A DNA stretch of 64,000 bases from Nocardioides sp. REDSEA-S33_B3 (GCA_001627335.1 LUPK01000055.1:1-64000), one strand, 5' to 3'; shown: positions 42,974 to 51,049, numbered from the stretch's first letter. The notes: generated by a model from the letters alone, not told the origin. A program made the numbers and translations.

Positions 42974-44064
42974 GAGGCGTCCTCGGAGTAGTTCTGGGTC
43001 AGGTAGCGGTCGGGGCGGCCGATTCCGGTGCGGCGCTCGATGTCGAGCAGCGACCAGCCGGCGTCGCGGGCGCGGCGGACGATCTCGATCCGGTCGGCCT
43101 TCTTGATCCGTGCGGTTGTGTCGCCAGAGAGCCGGCGCAGTACGGCGGCCTCGTCGTAGTCGTGGGTCTCCAGCTCGAAGACCTGGGCGTCGTCGAGTTC
43201 GGGCAGCGGGAGCGCGGGGCCGACGTGGAGGCGGCCGCCGATCCGCAGGGGCGGCGGCCACCCGTTGCGGGCGGCGTGGTTGCGCGCCCGCGAGGCCGCT
43301 GCCCTCTCGTGGTGCGTCTGTTCGAGCGGCGCCTTCTCGGCGAGTTCGAGGTAGAGAGCGTGGACTCGGCGGGCCGTGCCGGCGGTGACCCGTCGACGAG
43401 CTCCGGTGATGACGGGGTTGAAGTTTCCAGGCTGGATGTCGAGGAGTCGGCCGAGCGCCGACATGGACCAGCCGTTGGCGACAAGCGCCTGGAGGCGGCG
43501 GGCGGTGTCGGTGTTGTCGACGTAGGCGCCGTCGGCCAGGTCGAGTTCGACCGCTAGCAGGCGCTCGGCCACCGCCTTCGTGAGGCGGCGAGAAGGGTTC
43601 CTGCTGCTGCTGTCCGTCGGGCGCCCGTACAGCAGCTTCGACAGCACGCCGGTGGAAACGTTGGCGGCGACCCCGATCCGCTTCAGCCCCATACCTGCGG
43701 CCATCAGTCGCGTGATGTGATCACGAGCGGGCTGGGCGTCGACGAGGTTGTCCCACCGGCCGTACGCCTGCTGACGGACCCGGTTCTGCTCGTATGCCTT
43801 CACGGCCTCGCAGCACGGCGCGCAGCGGCAAGCGTCGAGGGTGTAGCAGGCATAGGTCCCGTGCTGGTGGTCGGCGATCTTGTGCAGGCACGGCTTGGGA
43901 GTGCGATCCACCTTGGCGGCGCGCAGACGTCCGCGTGCAGCCGAGGCGGCCTTGTTCAACCACCGGTGGCAGGAGTGACGGCGCAACGCGTAGGCGGCTC
44001 GGGCGTCGGAGTCGTAGGACCCGGCGAAGCCGCAGTCGCAGGAGACGGAGACGAGGGCGGTCAT
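42970..44064 (-). CDS. Large HTH protein with N-terminal Cys motifs
   Basis: 364 residues. CDCGFAG at the N-terminus and CLHKIADHQHGTYACYTLDACRCAPCCEA (about 75-110) may bind zinc. Two HTH-like regions (MGLKRIGVAANVSTGVLSKL; GWSMSALGRLLDIQPGNF) and a third C-terminal one (GWSLLDIERRTGIG) follow. Common in actinophages but of unknown role. Confidence 0.65.
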   Translation of the reverse strand: MTALVSVSCDCGFAGSYDSDARAAYALRRHSCHRWLNKAASAARGRLRAAKVDRTPKPCLHKIADHQHGTYACYTLDACRCAPCCEAVKAYEQNRVRQQAYGRWDNLVDAQPARDHITRLMAAGMGLKRIGVAANVSTGVLSKLLYGRPTDSSSRNPSRRLTKAVAERLLAVELDLADGAYVDNTDTARRLQALVANGWSMSALGRLLDIQPGNFNPVITGARRRVTAGTARRVHALYLELAEKAPLEQTHHERAAASRARNHAARNGWPPPLRIGGRLHVGPALPLPELDDAQVFELETHDYDEAAVLRRLSGDTTARIKKADRIEIVRRARDAGWSLLDIERRTGIGRPDRYLTQNYSEDAS

Positions 44065-44354
44065 CGGACACCGCCGAGGAAGTGCTCGAGTTGGTGACGT
44101 CCACTGTCGGTGATGTGCAGACGGCGAGGACCCTGTTCGGTGTCGGAGTTGCCGACGTAGGAGCGGGTCAGCCATCCGTGCGCCACAGCGGACTCGACGC
44201 TGCGCTTGTTGTGTCCGATGGCCGGGGCTCCGATGCCGTCGTCGTGTCCGGCGTCGATGCAGTGGGCGACCTCGAGCAGGACGCAGATGACCGCGTCCGA
44301 TGCGCGGAGCCGGGTCGGCGGGGCGTAGCCGTCGAATAGGGCAAGCTGGGTCAT
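44061..44354 (-). CDS. Small winged-helix-like protein (97 aa)
   Basis: ATG 44354 overlaps the nuclease stop. HNKRSVESAVAHGWLTR, then RRLHITDSGRHQLEHFL look like a winged helix with a terminal helix. Regulator candidate. Confidence 0.6.
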   Translation of the reverse strand: MTQLALFDGYAPPTRLRASDAVICVLLEVAHCIDAGHDDGIGAPAIGHNKRSVESAVAHGWLTRSYVGNSDTEQGPRRLHITDSGRHQLEHFLGGVR

Positions 44355-44701
44355 CAGAAGCCCGCCTCTCGCAGCAGCTCGACGAACGTCTCGCCGTCCA
44401 TGACGACGTAGCCGTGGCGGGCCGAGGTCTTGCCCTTGCGCTTGAGCCACGCGAACCCGAACCGGGCGCCGGCGTTGTCGCGCTCGACCAGGGCCTCATC
44501 GACCGCGGTGGCGAGGTCGTAGCCCTTGGTGTTCTTCGCCTCGATGACGACGCCGGGGATGCCGGCCAGGTCGCCCTTGTCGTTGACGCCGGCGAGGCGG
44601 CGACGCTCGGCGTGCGGCCAGCCACGCTCAACGAGGAAGCGGACGATCTCGGTCTCCCATGCGGTGCCGGCCTTCTTGGCGCTGGCGCGGTTGCGGGTCA
44701 C
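44354..44701 (-). CDS. Holliday junction resolvase-like nuclease
   Basis: 115 residues from GTG 44701. KAGTAWETEIVRFL then NDKGDLAGIPGVVIEAKNTK gives the E...GD...ExK triad of Hjc/archaeal-type resolvases. Probably resolves recombination intermediates before packaging. Confidence 0.8.
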   Translation of the reverse strand: MTRNRASAKKAGTAWETEIVRFLVERGWPHAERRRLAGVNDKGDLAGIPGVVIEAKNTKGYDLATAVDEALVERDNAGARFGFAWLKRKGKTSARHGYVVMDGETFVELLREAGF

Positions 44702-44862
44702 GCCTGCCCCTCCTGACGCCGGGCCTCGAGCAGGGCCATCAGCTCGGCGATGCTCACGCCGAGAGAGACCGGACCGCCCCGGGTGGACTCGGCCTCGGGA
44801 CCGACGTGGGCGCAGCTGGGGCAGGCGCAGACGCCGACGGGGGTGGTGATCGACCAGGCCAT
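44698..44862 (-). CDS. Small CxC/CxxC protein (54 aa)
   Basis: ATG 44862; both ends overlap neighbours by 4-5 nt. GVCACPSCAHVG suggests zinc binding; helical end. Confidence 0.55.
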   Translation of the reverse strand: MAWSITTPVGVCACPSCAHVGPEAESTRGGPVSLGVSIAELMALLEARRQEGQA

Positions 44863-45029
44863 CAGCGGGTCACCTCGAGGGCGTCGTCGACGTGGCGGTC
44901 GAAGCGGACGCCGGCGCGGCGGTAGTGCTCCCTGCACGCCGCGGTGGCGAGCTGGTGGATCACGCCGGCCACGGCCAGGAGGCCGACGGCGACGAGGGCG
45001 CCGAGGATGAACCACTGTGCGGCGCTCAC
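44862..45029 (-). CDS. Small single-pass membrane protein (55 aa)
   Basis: GTG 45029 overlaps the upstream stop. One hydrophobic helix (WFILGALVAVGLLAVAGVI) then a basic amphipathic tail. Function unknown. Confidence 0.6.
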   Translation of the reverse strand: MSAAQWFILGALVAVGLLAVAGVIHQLATAACREHYRRAGVRFDRHVDDALEVTR

Positions 45030-45478
45030 GAGGCGTCCCGCTGCTCGCAGTAGGAGCAGGACCACCCGGACTCGCCGCAGCGGCCGTCGTCGTGTGCCTC
45101 TCGTGCGCGCCGTTCGGCATCACACACGGCAGCCATCAGGGAGTCGACGGCGTCGGTGCCGGAGATGATGTGCCGGACCACGATCCAGTTCGACCGGTCC
45201 AGCCCGTCGCGGAGGGTGTCGATCGGGGGAAGGTCGGCGTGGCCGTTGAGCCAGGCGGCAACGGACCACAGCAGCTCCTCGCCGGAGGAGAGGCGGGGCC
45301 AGTTGCGGGCGAGGGTGGCGCGGCCACCACTGACGGTGATGGTGGTGCAGTCGGCGAGGGCGGTGAGGCGGCGCAGGTCGATGGTGGCGGTGACCTGGCC
45401 CTCGCGGACGGTGATGATGTCGGCGCGGCGGGCCTTGATCGCGTCCGCCTGTCGCTGCGCGAGGTTGGGGTGGGTCAT
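45026..45478 (-). CDS. Hypothetical phage protein (150 aa)
   Basis: GAAAGG before ATG 45478. N-terminal beta hairpins (VTATIDLRRL, TTITVSGG), C-terminal Cys cluster (CGESGWSCSYC). A hairpin at 45501-45536 (GAGCCCCGG/CCGGGGCTC) lies in its leader. Not recognised. Confidence 0.6.
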   Translation of the reverse strand: MTHPNLAQRQADAIKARRADIITVREGQVTATIDLRRLTALADCTTITVSGGRATLARNWPRLSSGEELLWSVAAWLNGHADLPPIDTLRDGLDRSNWIVVRHIISGTDAVDSLMAAVCDAERRAREAHDDGRCGESGWSCSYCEQRDAS

Positions 45479-45551
45479 GGGACGATGCCTTTCAGTTCGT
45501 GAGCCCCGGTCTTGCTGTAGGAGGCGGCCGGGGCTCCGGCTTGTTCTGGGG

Positions 45552-45677
45552 TCAGCGGCAGGCGCGGCGGACCACGGCGCCGGCGCTGCGGCCGGCGATG
45601 TAGGCGAGGGCCTGCAGGGCGAGCGTCGCGGCGCAGACTCGTGGCCGGATGTGTCCCTGCGGGGCGTGGGTTGTCAT
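45552..45677 (-). CDS. Small basic protein (41 aa)
   Basis: GAGGT before ATG 45677, which overlaps the excisionase stop (ATGA). One moderately hydrophobic helix (CAATLALQALAYIAG) and Arg-rich end. Confidence 0.45.
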   Translation of the reverse strand: MTTHAPQGHIRPRVCAATLALQALAYIAGRSAGAVVRRACR

Positions 45678-45916
45678 GCCGACCTCGCGGCCGAGAGGGC
45701 CGTCTGACCGTCGATGGCGTCAGCGCTGTGCTGCTTGGTGCCGGCGACGTGGTGGGCCGCGATGATCTGCTCGACGTCGTCATCGGTGAACGCGATCGTT
45801 CGGCCGACGCGGACGTGCGGCCAGCCGTAGCGGCGGGTCCACTCGACGACCTTGCGGTGGTCGACGCCCTCGCCGAGCTGAAGGCCGAGGGCCTTCGGGG
45901 ATGTCAGGCCGATCAC
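45674..45916 (-). CDS. Excisionase-like HTH protein
   Basis: 80 residues from GTG 45916. Compact MerR/Xis-type winged helix: DHRKVVEWTRRYGWPHVRVGRTIAFTDDDVEQII. Second gene of the leftward early operon. May direct excision with the integrase or regulate early genes. Confidence 0.7.
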   Translation of the reverse strand: MIGLTSPKALGLQLGEGVDHRKVVEWTRRYGWPHVRVGRTIAFTDDDVEQIIAAHHVAGTKQHSADAIDGQTALSAARSA

Positions 45917-46167
45917 GAGGCGTTCGCCTTGATCTCGAGAGCGGTCGGGTCGCGGACGATGGCCTCGACGGGGATCTTGAGTGCGGCGGCGATGCGGTAA
46001 AGCACCTCGAGGCTGGCGTTCTTCCGCTCGTTCTCGATGTTGTCGAGGGTTGAGTAGGAGATGGACGCCTTGCTCGCGAACTCGCCGGGCTTCATCCCCG
46101 CCTTGATGCGGAACGCGCGGATCGCAGCGCCGTTGTGGCGGCGAGCCGGAAGGGATGTAGAGGTCAT
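45913..46167 (-). CDS. Cro-like XRE-family regulator
   Basis: 84 residues from ATG 46167. HTH GMKPGEFASKASISYSTLDNIENERKNAS is a standard XRE fold. First gene of the early operon, divergent from the repressor, as Cro is. Confidence 0.82.
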   Translation of the reverse strand: MTSTSLPARRHNGAAIRAFRIKAGMKPGEFASKASISYSTLDNIENERKNASLEVLYRIAAALKIPVEAIVRDPTALEIKANAS

Positions 46168-46359
46168 GTGGAAGAGATTAGGAGGGATTCCGGCGGAAGG
46201 CAAGAAGAAACGCGGAAGAGATCGAGCAACACAGCATCAGGGCAGGTCAGCCCACCTCTCACGCGTGTAATTACGCTCAACGGCTTCCGGGCAGGGCCCT
46301 CGGAACCTCTTCCGGTCCTGCCTAGACTCTTCCGGCTTTCTGCTGACACGCTTCCTGCT
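46168..46359. promoter_or_regulatory. Immunity switch region with GGAAGAG/CTCTTCC operators
   Basis: Four copies of one 7-mer: GGAAGAG at 46170 and 46214, and CTCTTCC at 46307 and 46327, the first pair inverted relative to the second. Several are followed by CGG. GTAATTAC (46266-46273) is a central AT-rich palindrome. Divergent promoters for the Cro-like gene and the repressor must lie here. Confidence 0.7.
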
Positions 46360-46923
46360 ATGAAGACGTACTCGCCAGAGCACTGGAGGGCACTCGGCAG
46401 TTGGGTTGCCGGGGCTCGCGTGCAGGCTGGATACAGCGACACGAAGAAGTGGGCCGCGACCGTAGGCCGGTCTACGCGACAGGTGTTGGGACTCGAGCGC
46501 GGCGAGGCCGTCGGACCAAAGACAATCGAAGCCGTCGCGCAGGCTCTAGGCGTAGCCGCGTGGGCCCTCTACGACACCCTCGAGACGGGCGAGGCCGCAG
46601 CCACCTGGAGCGAGCTTCGACTCCGGGCCGAAGCCGAACACCAGGCCGCTGTTGACCGGCAGGCTCTGGCGAGCCCCGAGGAGTCGAGTTACTGGACTTC
46701 GCCTTCCGGAGACGAGGCTGACGAGCCGGTCACCTGGGCTCATATGGAGGATCGGCTAGGCGAACTAGAAACCCGCATTGCTCGCCTTGAGCGGAGCATG
46801 CTCCGCGTGATGGATGCCCGTGAGGGAGGTGATGGAGATGGAGACTCCGCCCCCACCAGCAAGCGCACCTTCCCGACCGTGATCACGGACGCGGCACGCA
46901 ACGACGAGGGCGCCGACGGCTGA
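46360..46923 (+). CDS. Putative prophage repressor (HTH, CI-like)
   Basis: 187 residues from ATG 46360. The N-terminal 75 residues form an XRE-like HTH (GARVQAGYSDTKKWAATVGRSTRQVLGLERGEAVG), then a coiled coil (MEDRLGELETRIARLERSMLRV) for oligomerisation. No LexA-type Ser-Lys peptidase. It is followed by an ImmA/IrrE protease gene, as in ICEBs1-type immunity systems where the protease removes the repressor. Confidence 0.78.
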   Translation: MKTYSPEHWRALGSWVAGARVQAGYSDTKKWAATVGRSTRQVLGLERGEAVGPKTIEAVAQALGVAAWALYDTLETGEAAATWSELRLRAEAEHQAAVDRQALASPEESSYWTSPSGDEADEPVTWAHMEDRLGELETRIARLERSMLRVMDAREGGDGDGDSAPTSKRTFPTVITDAARNDEGADG

Positions 46924-46940
46924 CTGTCGGCGGTCGTCCT

Positions 46941-46952
46941 TACCTTCGCCGG
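46941..46952 (+). promoter_or_regulatory. Leaderless -10 box for immA-like gene
   Basis: TACCTT (46941-46946) lies 6 nt before GTG 46953, suggesting an independent leaderless transcript beginning in the 29-nt gap after the repressor. Confidence 0.45.
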
Positions 46953-47363
46953 GTGATGCATCCCTGGCGACGGCTACGCGAACTGGCCCACGTCACCTTG
47001 CTCTGGCATGACGGCGGCCCCAAGGGCGTGACGAACTTCGCGGCCCAGACGATCAGCCTCCGCCGCGGCATGACGCAGGCGGAGCGCCGCAGCACCGTCC
47101 TGCACGAGTGCCTGCACATCGAACGCGGGCCGGCGCTCACGACTCTCGCTGCGCGCGAGGAGCTGCGCGTGGAGAAGGAGACGGCGCGACTCCTGCTGCC
47201 GGACATGCATCGCGTCGCCGACGCGCTCGCCTGGGCGCGCGACCTCGCCGAGGCCGCCGACGACCTCTGGGTGGATGAGCAGTTGCTCCGCTGTCGCCTT
47301 CGCCACCTCCACCCGTCCGAACGGGGCTACCTCCAGCAGCGACTAGCCGAGGATGGGCATTGA
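46953..47363 (+). CDS. ImmA/IrrE-family metallopeptidase
   Basis: 136 residues; GTG 46953 and an in-frame ATG three bases later. VLHECLHIERG contains HExxH; EELRVEKETARLLLP supplies the third ligand region. In ICEBs1 and related elements ImmA cleaves the ImmR repressor to allow induction; the neighbouring repressor is the likely substrate. Confidence 0.88.
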   Translation: MMHPWRRLRELAHVTLLWHDGGPKGVTNFAAQTISLRRGMTQAERRSTVLHECLHIERGPALTTLAAREELRVEKETARLLLPDMHRVADALAWARDLAEAADDLWVDEQLLRCRLRHLHPSERGYLQQRLAEDGH

Positions 47364-47379
47364 CTAGTCAAAGGTTTGT

Positions 47380-47437
47380 TCGTTTCCAGTCGTCTGAGTC
47401 CCCGCATTTCACGCTCAGATAGGCGGGACTCGTCAAT
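47380..47437 (+). repeat. Candidate integrase arm-type sites, right end
   Basis: TCGTTTCCAGTCGTCTGAG (47380-47398) and CTCGTCAAT (47429-47437) match the sites near attL. Just upstream a 12-bp palindrome TTGACTAGTCAA (47360-47371) spans the immA-like stop. Confidence 0.6.
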
Positions 47438-47457
47438 CAGAAGGGGGCCTGGGCGGC

Positions 47458-47479
47458 GTTCGATTCCCCGCAGCTCCAC
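47458..47479 (+). other. attR core
   Basis: Second copy of the 22-nt ssrA 3' core. Followed by TCACG, so the chromosome without the prophage would not encode the CCA end of tmRNA. Beyond it, 47489-47527 has an imperfect CGCGTGA/TCACGCG hairpin that may be the native ssrA terminator. Confidence 0.95.
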
Positions 47480-47585
47480 TCACGACAAGCGCGTGATCCC
47501 GACCCACCCGGTGGATCGAGGTCACGCGTTCGTCGTCCCGGCCCCCGGCACCAGCCGTTCACCATCGACCGTCATGCTGTGCGCC

Positions 47586-48956
47586 GTGACAGCCGAGCCC
47601 ACGGGCGCCCGCTCCGACGTGGTGCCGCTGCGTGAGGCCACGAGGGCGTGGTTCCGCATCTCCCTGCAGACCTTCGGCGGCCCCGCGGGCCAGATCGCGA
47701 TGATGCAGCGCGAGCTCGTCGACGAGCGCCGCTGGATCGGGCAGCGCCGCTTCCTGCACGCCCTGTCGTTCTGCACGCTGCTGCCCGGCCCCGAGGCGCA
47801 GCAGCTCTCGATCTACGTCGGCTGGCTGCTCAACGGGGTCAGGGGCGGGTTGATCGCCGGCACGCTCTTCGTGCTCCCCGGGGTCGTCGCGCTCCTCGCC
47901 CTCTCCGCCCTGTACGTCGGAGCAGGCGACACCACGGTCGTCGAGGCGCTCTTCGCGGGGCTGGCCCCTGCCGTGCTCGCGGTGGTCGCGCAGGCCGTGT
48001 GGCGGCTGTCGGGCCGGGCCCTGGGTCGCCCGGCGCTGATCGGGCTGGCCGTGGCGGCCTTCGTGGCGCTGGTCGCCCTCGACGTCCCGTTCCCCGCGGT
48101 CGTGGCCGGCGCGGCCGTGATCGGCTGGCTCCTGGGGCGGTGGGTGCCGGATGCGCTGCCTCACCGGCGTACCGCTCCCGAGGACGCCGGGCCCACGCCG
48201 CTCATCCCCGACGACGCCCTGCACACCGCACCCGCCACGCGGCGCCACAGCCTCGTGGTGCTGGCCGTCGGCGTGGTGCTGTGGATGGCGCCGGTGCTCG
48301 GGTTCGTGGTGCTGCTCGGGCGCGACACCGTCTTCGTCGACCAGGCGGTCTTCTTCTCCGGGGCGGCGCTGGTGACCTTCGGCGGTGCCTACGCGGTGCT
48401 GGCCTTCGTCGCGCAGCAGGCTGTCGACGTCTACGGCTGGCTCGCGCCGGGGGAGATGGTGCGCGGGCTGGCGCTGGCCGAGTCCACGCCCGGGCCGCTC
48501 ATCATGGTGGTGCAGTTCGTGGCGTTCCTCGGGGCCTACCGCGACCCCGGCTCGCTCGACCCCTGGGTCGCCGGCGTGCTCGCCTCGCTGCTCACCGTGT
48601 GGGTGACATTCGTGCCGTGCTTCGTCTTCATCTTCCTCGGCGCCCCCTACGTCGAGCGGCTGCGCGGGCACGAGGGGCTCTCGGCGGCGCTGACCGGCAT
48701 CACCGCCGCCGTGGTCGGCGTCATCGCCAACCTCGCGGTGCTCTTCGCGCTGGCGACGCTCTTCGGCCGGACCCGGGAGGTCGGCGCGGGGCCGGTCGCA
48801 ATCGACCTGCCCGTCCTCGGCTCCATCGACCCGGTCGCGGTCGGGCTGCTCGCGCTGGCTGCCCTGCTGCTCGGGCGCGGGTGGTCGGTGCTGCGGGTGC
48901 TGGGGGCGTGTGCCGCGGCCGGCGTGGTGCTGGGTCTGCTCGGCGCGCCGGTCTGA
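47586..48956 (+). CDS. chrA: Chromate transporter ChrA
   Basis: 456 residues, about twelve membrane segments in two homologous halves, each opening with a CHR motif: FGGPAGQIAMMQRELVDERRW in the first and FGGAYAVLAFVAQQAV in the second, and PGPEAQQLSIYVGW / TPGPLIMVVQFVAF. Exports chromate in the family. GTG 47586 follows CATGCT-N7; ATG 47574 is an alternative. Confidence 0.88.
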   Translation: MTAEPTGARSDVVPLREATRAWFRISLQTFGGPAGQIAMMQRELVDERRWIGQRRFLHALSFCTLLPGPEAQQLSIYVGWLLNGVRGGLIAGTLFVLPGVVALLALSALYVGAGDTTVVEALFAGLAPAVLAVVAQAVWRLSGRALGRPALIGLAVAAFVALVALDVPFPAVVAGAAVIGWLLGRWVPDALPHRRTAPEDAGPTPLIPDDALHTAPATRRHSLVVLAVGVVLWMAPVLGFVVLLGRDTVFVDQAVFFSGAALVTFGGAYAVLAFVAQQAVDVYGWLAPGEMVRGLALAESTPGPLIMVVQFVAFLGAYRDPGSLDPWVAGVLASLLTVWVTFVPCFVFIFLGAPYVERLRGHEGLSAALTGITAAVVGVIANLAVLFALATLFGRTREVGAGPVAIDLPVLGSIDPVAVGLLALAALLLGRGWSVLRVLGACAAAGVVLGLLGAPV

Positions 48957-48969
48957 GGTCCCTGCGGAG

Positions 48970-49070
48970 AGGTGGTCTCGACGCCCGCTCCTCGCTGGCG
49001 CTCGTCGCTGCTCGACCACCTGGGGTCCTGGGTCTCGAGACGGCGCTGGCGCGCCTCCTCGACCGGCGGA
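48970..49070. repeat. Intergenic repeat after chrA
   Basis: AGGTGGTC (48970-48977) pairs with GACCACCT (49014-49021) around CTCGCTGGCGCTCGTCGCTG. Similar GGTCTCG...CTCGCTGGCGCTC...CTCGACCA text is at 4861-4920. Located between convergent genes; probably a bidirectional terminator of a dispersed family. Confidence 0.55.
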
Positions 49071-49076
49071 CGGCGG

Positions 49077-49649
49077 CTACAGGGTCGCCAGGAAGGCCAG
49101 GACGCGCTCGTCGACGAGGGCGGCGGCGTCGGGGTCGTGGGACGGGAGCGAGCTGTCGACGAACAGGTGCGCGTCGCCGGGGTAGGTGAAGACGTCCACG
49201 TCGTCGCGGCCCGCGGCGAACTCGCGCGCGGGCTCGAGGTCCTCCAGGCCGAAGAACTCATCGCGCTCCATGCCGTGGATCTGCACCGGAGCGCCCGCCG
49301 GCCACTCGCCGACGTGCTCGGGCGCCACGAACGACTCCAGGAACACCCCCGCCACCGCGCCCGGGCGCTGCGCCGCGACGTGCTGGGCCGCGACGACACC
49401 CATCGAGATGCCGGCGTAGACCACCGCCTCGGGCAGGTCGGTGACCGCGGCCAGCGCCCGCGAGCGGACCTCGTCGAAGCCGCCGATCGACTGCACGAAC
49501 GCGAACCCCTCCTCCACCGAGCCGAAGGTGCGTCCCCCGAACAGGTCGGGAGTGGTGACCTCGTGACCGGCGGCGCGCCACCGGTCGGCGATCGCGGCCA
49601 CGCCCGCAGTGAGGCCGGCGACGTGGTGGAAGAGGACGACGGGTGTCAT
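49077..49649 (-). CDS. Dienelactone hydrolase family protein
   Basis: 190 residues of alpha/beta hydrolase. Nucleophile elbow AGISMGVVAA has Ser in place of the family's common Cys; PGDAHLFVDS gives the His. ATG 49649 has TAGCGT 7 nt upstream (leaderless). Substrate unknown. Confidence 0.8.
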   Translation of the reverse strand: MTPVVLFHHVAGLTAGVAAIADRWRAAGHEVTTPDLFGGRTFGSVEEGFAFVQSIGGFDEVRSRALAAVTDLPEAVVYAGISMGVVAAQHVAAQRPGAVAGVFLESFVAPEHVGEWPAGAPVQIHGMERDEFFGLEDLEPAREFAAGRDDVDVFTYPGDAHLFVDSSLPSHDPDAAALVDERVLAFLATL

Positions 49650-49705
49650 GCGCGTCACGCTAGGGGTGAGTACCGACAACGCGGAAGGTGACCTAGCGTC
49701 GCTCC

Positions 49706-51049
49706 GTGCGACCACGCCGGCCCCGGCTGTTCCGACACCCCGCTCAGGTGGTCGTCGGCGGCTTCGGCCTCGCCGTGCTCGTCGGGACGCTGCTGCTGAT
49801 GCTCCCGGTGGCGCAGACCGGCATCGACTGGACCGACCCGGTCACCGCGCTCTTCACCGCCACCAGCGCGGTGTGCGTGACCGGCCTGGTCGTCGTCGAC
49901 ACCGGCACCTACTGGTCGACCTTCGGCGAGGTCGTGATCCTGGCGCTGATCCAGGTCGGCGGGCTCGGCACCATGACCCTGGCCAGCCTGCTCGGCCTCG
50001 CCATCTCCCGCAAGCTCGGCCTGCGGGCCCGGGTCACCGCCGCCACCGAGACCAAGGCGGTCGGCCTGGGCGACGTCCGCGGCGTCGTGCTCGGCGTCGC
50101 ACGCACCAGCCTGGTCGTCGAGCTCGCGGTGGCCGTCGTGCTCGCGCTGCGCTTCTGGGCGGCGTACGACGTCTCGCCCGGACGTGCGGCCTACCTCGGT
50201 GTCTTCCACTCGGTCTCGGCGTTCAACAACGCCGGCTTCGCCCTGTGGCCCGACAGTCTCGTCCGGTTCGCGACCGACCCGTGGATCTGCCTGCCGATCG
50301 CGGCGTCGGTGATCGTCGGCGGGATCGGCTTCCCGGTGATCCTCGAGCTCCGCAAGCGGCTGCGCACCCCGCGGGCCTGGTCGATGCACACCAAGATGAC
50401 CCTGTGGGCCACCGCGGTCCTGCTGGTGCTCGGCACCCTGGTCATCACCGCCAACGAGTGGCGCAACCCCGCGACCCTCGGCCAGCTCGACACCCCGGGT
50501 CGACTGCTCGCCGGGTTCTTCCAGGCCGTGATGCCGCGCACCGCCGGCTTCAACTCCGTCGACACCGGCGCCATGCTGGAGGGCTCGCTCCTGGTCACCG
50601 TGGTGCTGATGTTCATCGGCGGGGGCTCGGCGGGCACCGCGGGCGGCATCAAGGTCACCACGTTCGTGCTGCTGCTCCTCGTCATCTGGGCCGAGGTCCG
50701 AGGCGAGCGGGACGTGCAGGCCTTCGACCGCCGGATCGGGGAACGGGTGGTGCGCCAGGCGCTCACCATCGCCCTGCTCTCGGTGGGGCTGGTGACGGCC
50801 GCGACGGTCGTCCTGGTCGAGATCACCCGGATGTCCACGCACCTGGTGCTCTTCGAGGTCGTCTCGGCCTTCGGCACCGTCGGGCTCTCGACCGGCATCA
50901 CCGCCGACGTCGGCACGGCCGGGCACCTCGTGCTCGCCGTCCTGATGTTCGTGGGCAGGCTCGGCCCCATCACGCTGGTCTCGGCGCTCGCGCTGCGCGA
51001 GCGGCAACGGCTCTACCACCACCCGGAAGGCAGGCCCCTCATTGGCTAG
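49706..51049 (+). CDS. Potassium uptake protein, TrkH/KtrB family
   Basis: 447 residues, eight or more membrane segments with four selectivity-loop repeats (TATSAVCVTGL, SAFNNAGF, MPRTAGFNSV, SAFGTVGLSTG). GTG 49706 is preceded by TAGCGT-N6. The pore subunit of the pair with the next gene. Confidence 0.92.
   Translation: MRPRRPRLFRHPAQVVVGGFGLAVLVGTLLLMLPVAQTGIDWTDPVTALFTATSAVCVTGLVVVDTGTYWSTFGEVVILALIQVGGLGTMTLASLLGLAISRKLGLRARVTAATETKAVGLGDVRGVVLGVARTSLVVELAVAVVLALRFWAAYDVSPGRAAYLGVFHSVSAFNNAGFALWPDSLVRFATDPWICLPIAASVIVGGIGFPVILELRKRLRTPRAWSMHTKMTLWATAVLLVLGTLVITANEWRNPATLGQLDTPGRLLAGFFQAVMPRTAGFNSVDTGAMLEGSLLVTVVLMFIGGGSAGTAGGIKVTTFVLLLLVIWAEVRGERDVQAFDRRIGERVVRQALTIALLSVGLVTAATVVLVEITRMSTHLVLFEVVSAFGTVGLSTGITADVGTAGHLVLAVLMFVGRLGPITLVSALALRERQRLYHHPEGRPLIG

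Larger units (their letters stand above)
6793..47479. mobile_element. Complete-looking temperate siphovirus prophage integrated in ssrA
   Basis: Bounded by 22-bp direct repeats, one inside the tmRNA 3' end and one at 47458-47479. It carries integrase, excisionase-like protein, repressor, replication genes, packaging, head, tail and lysis modules in a coherent order with no frame-broken essential gene seen. Late and early genes run leftward; integrase, repressor, ImmA and a few morons run rightward. Whether it can still be induced cannot be told from sequence. Confidence 0.95.

Noticed and set aside
45501..45536. Hairpin GAGCCCCGG/CCGGGGCTC as a terminator
   Set aside because: No T run and genes continue in the same operon beyond it; left as a leader feature of the 45026-45478 gene.
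47559..49019. A 486-codon minus-strand frame over chrA
   Set aside because: Shadow of the transporter; composed of Arg/His/Gln/Glu-rich text with no domain.
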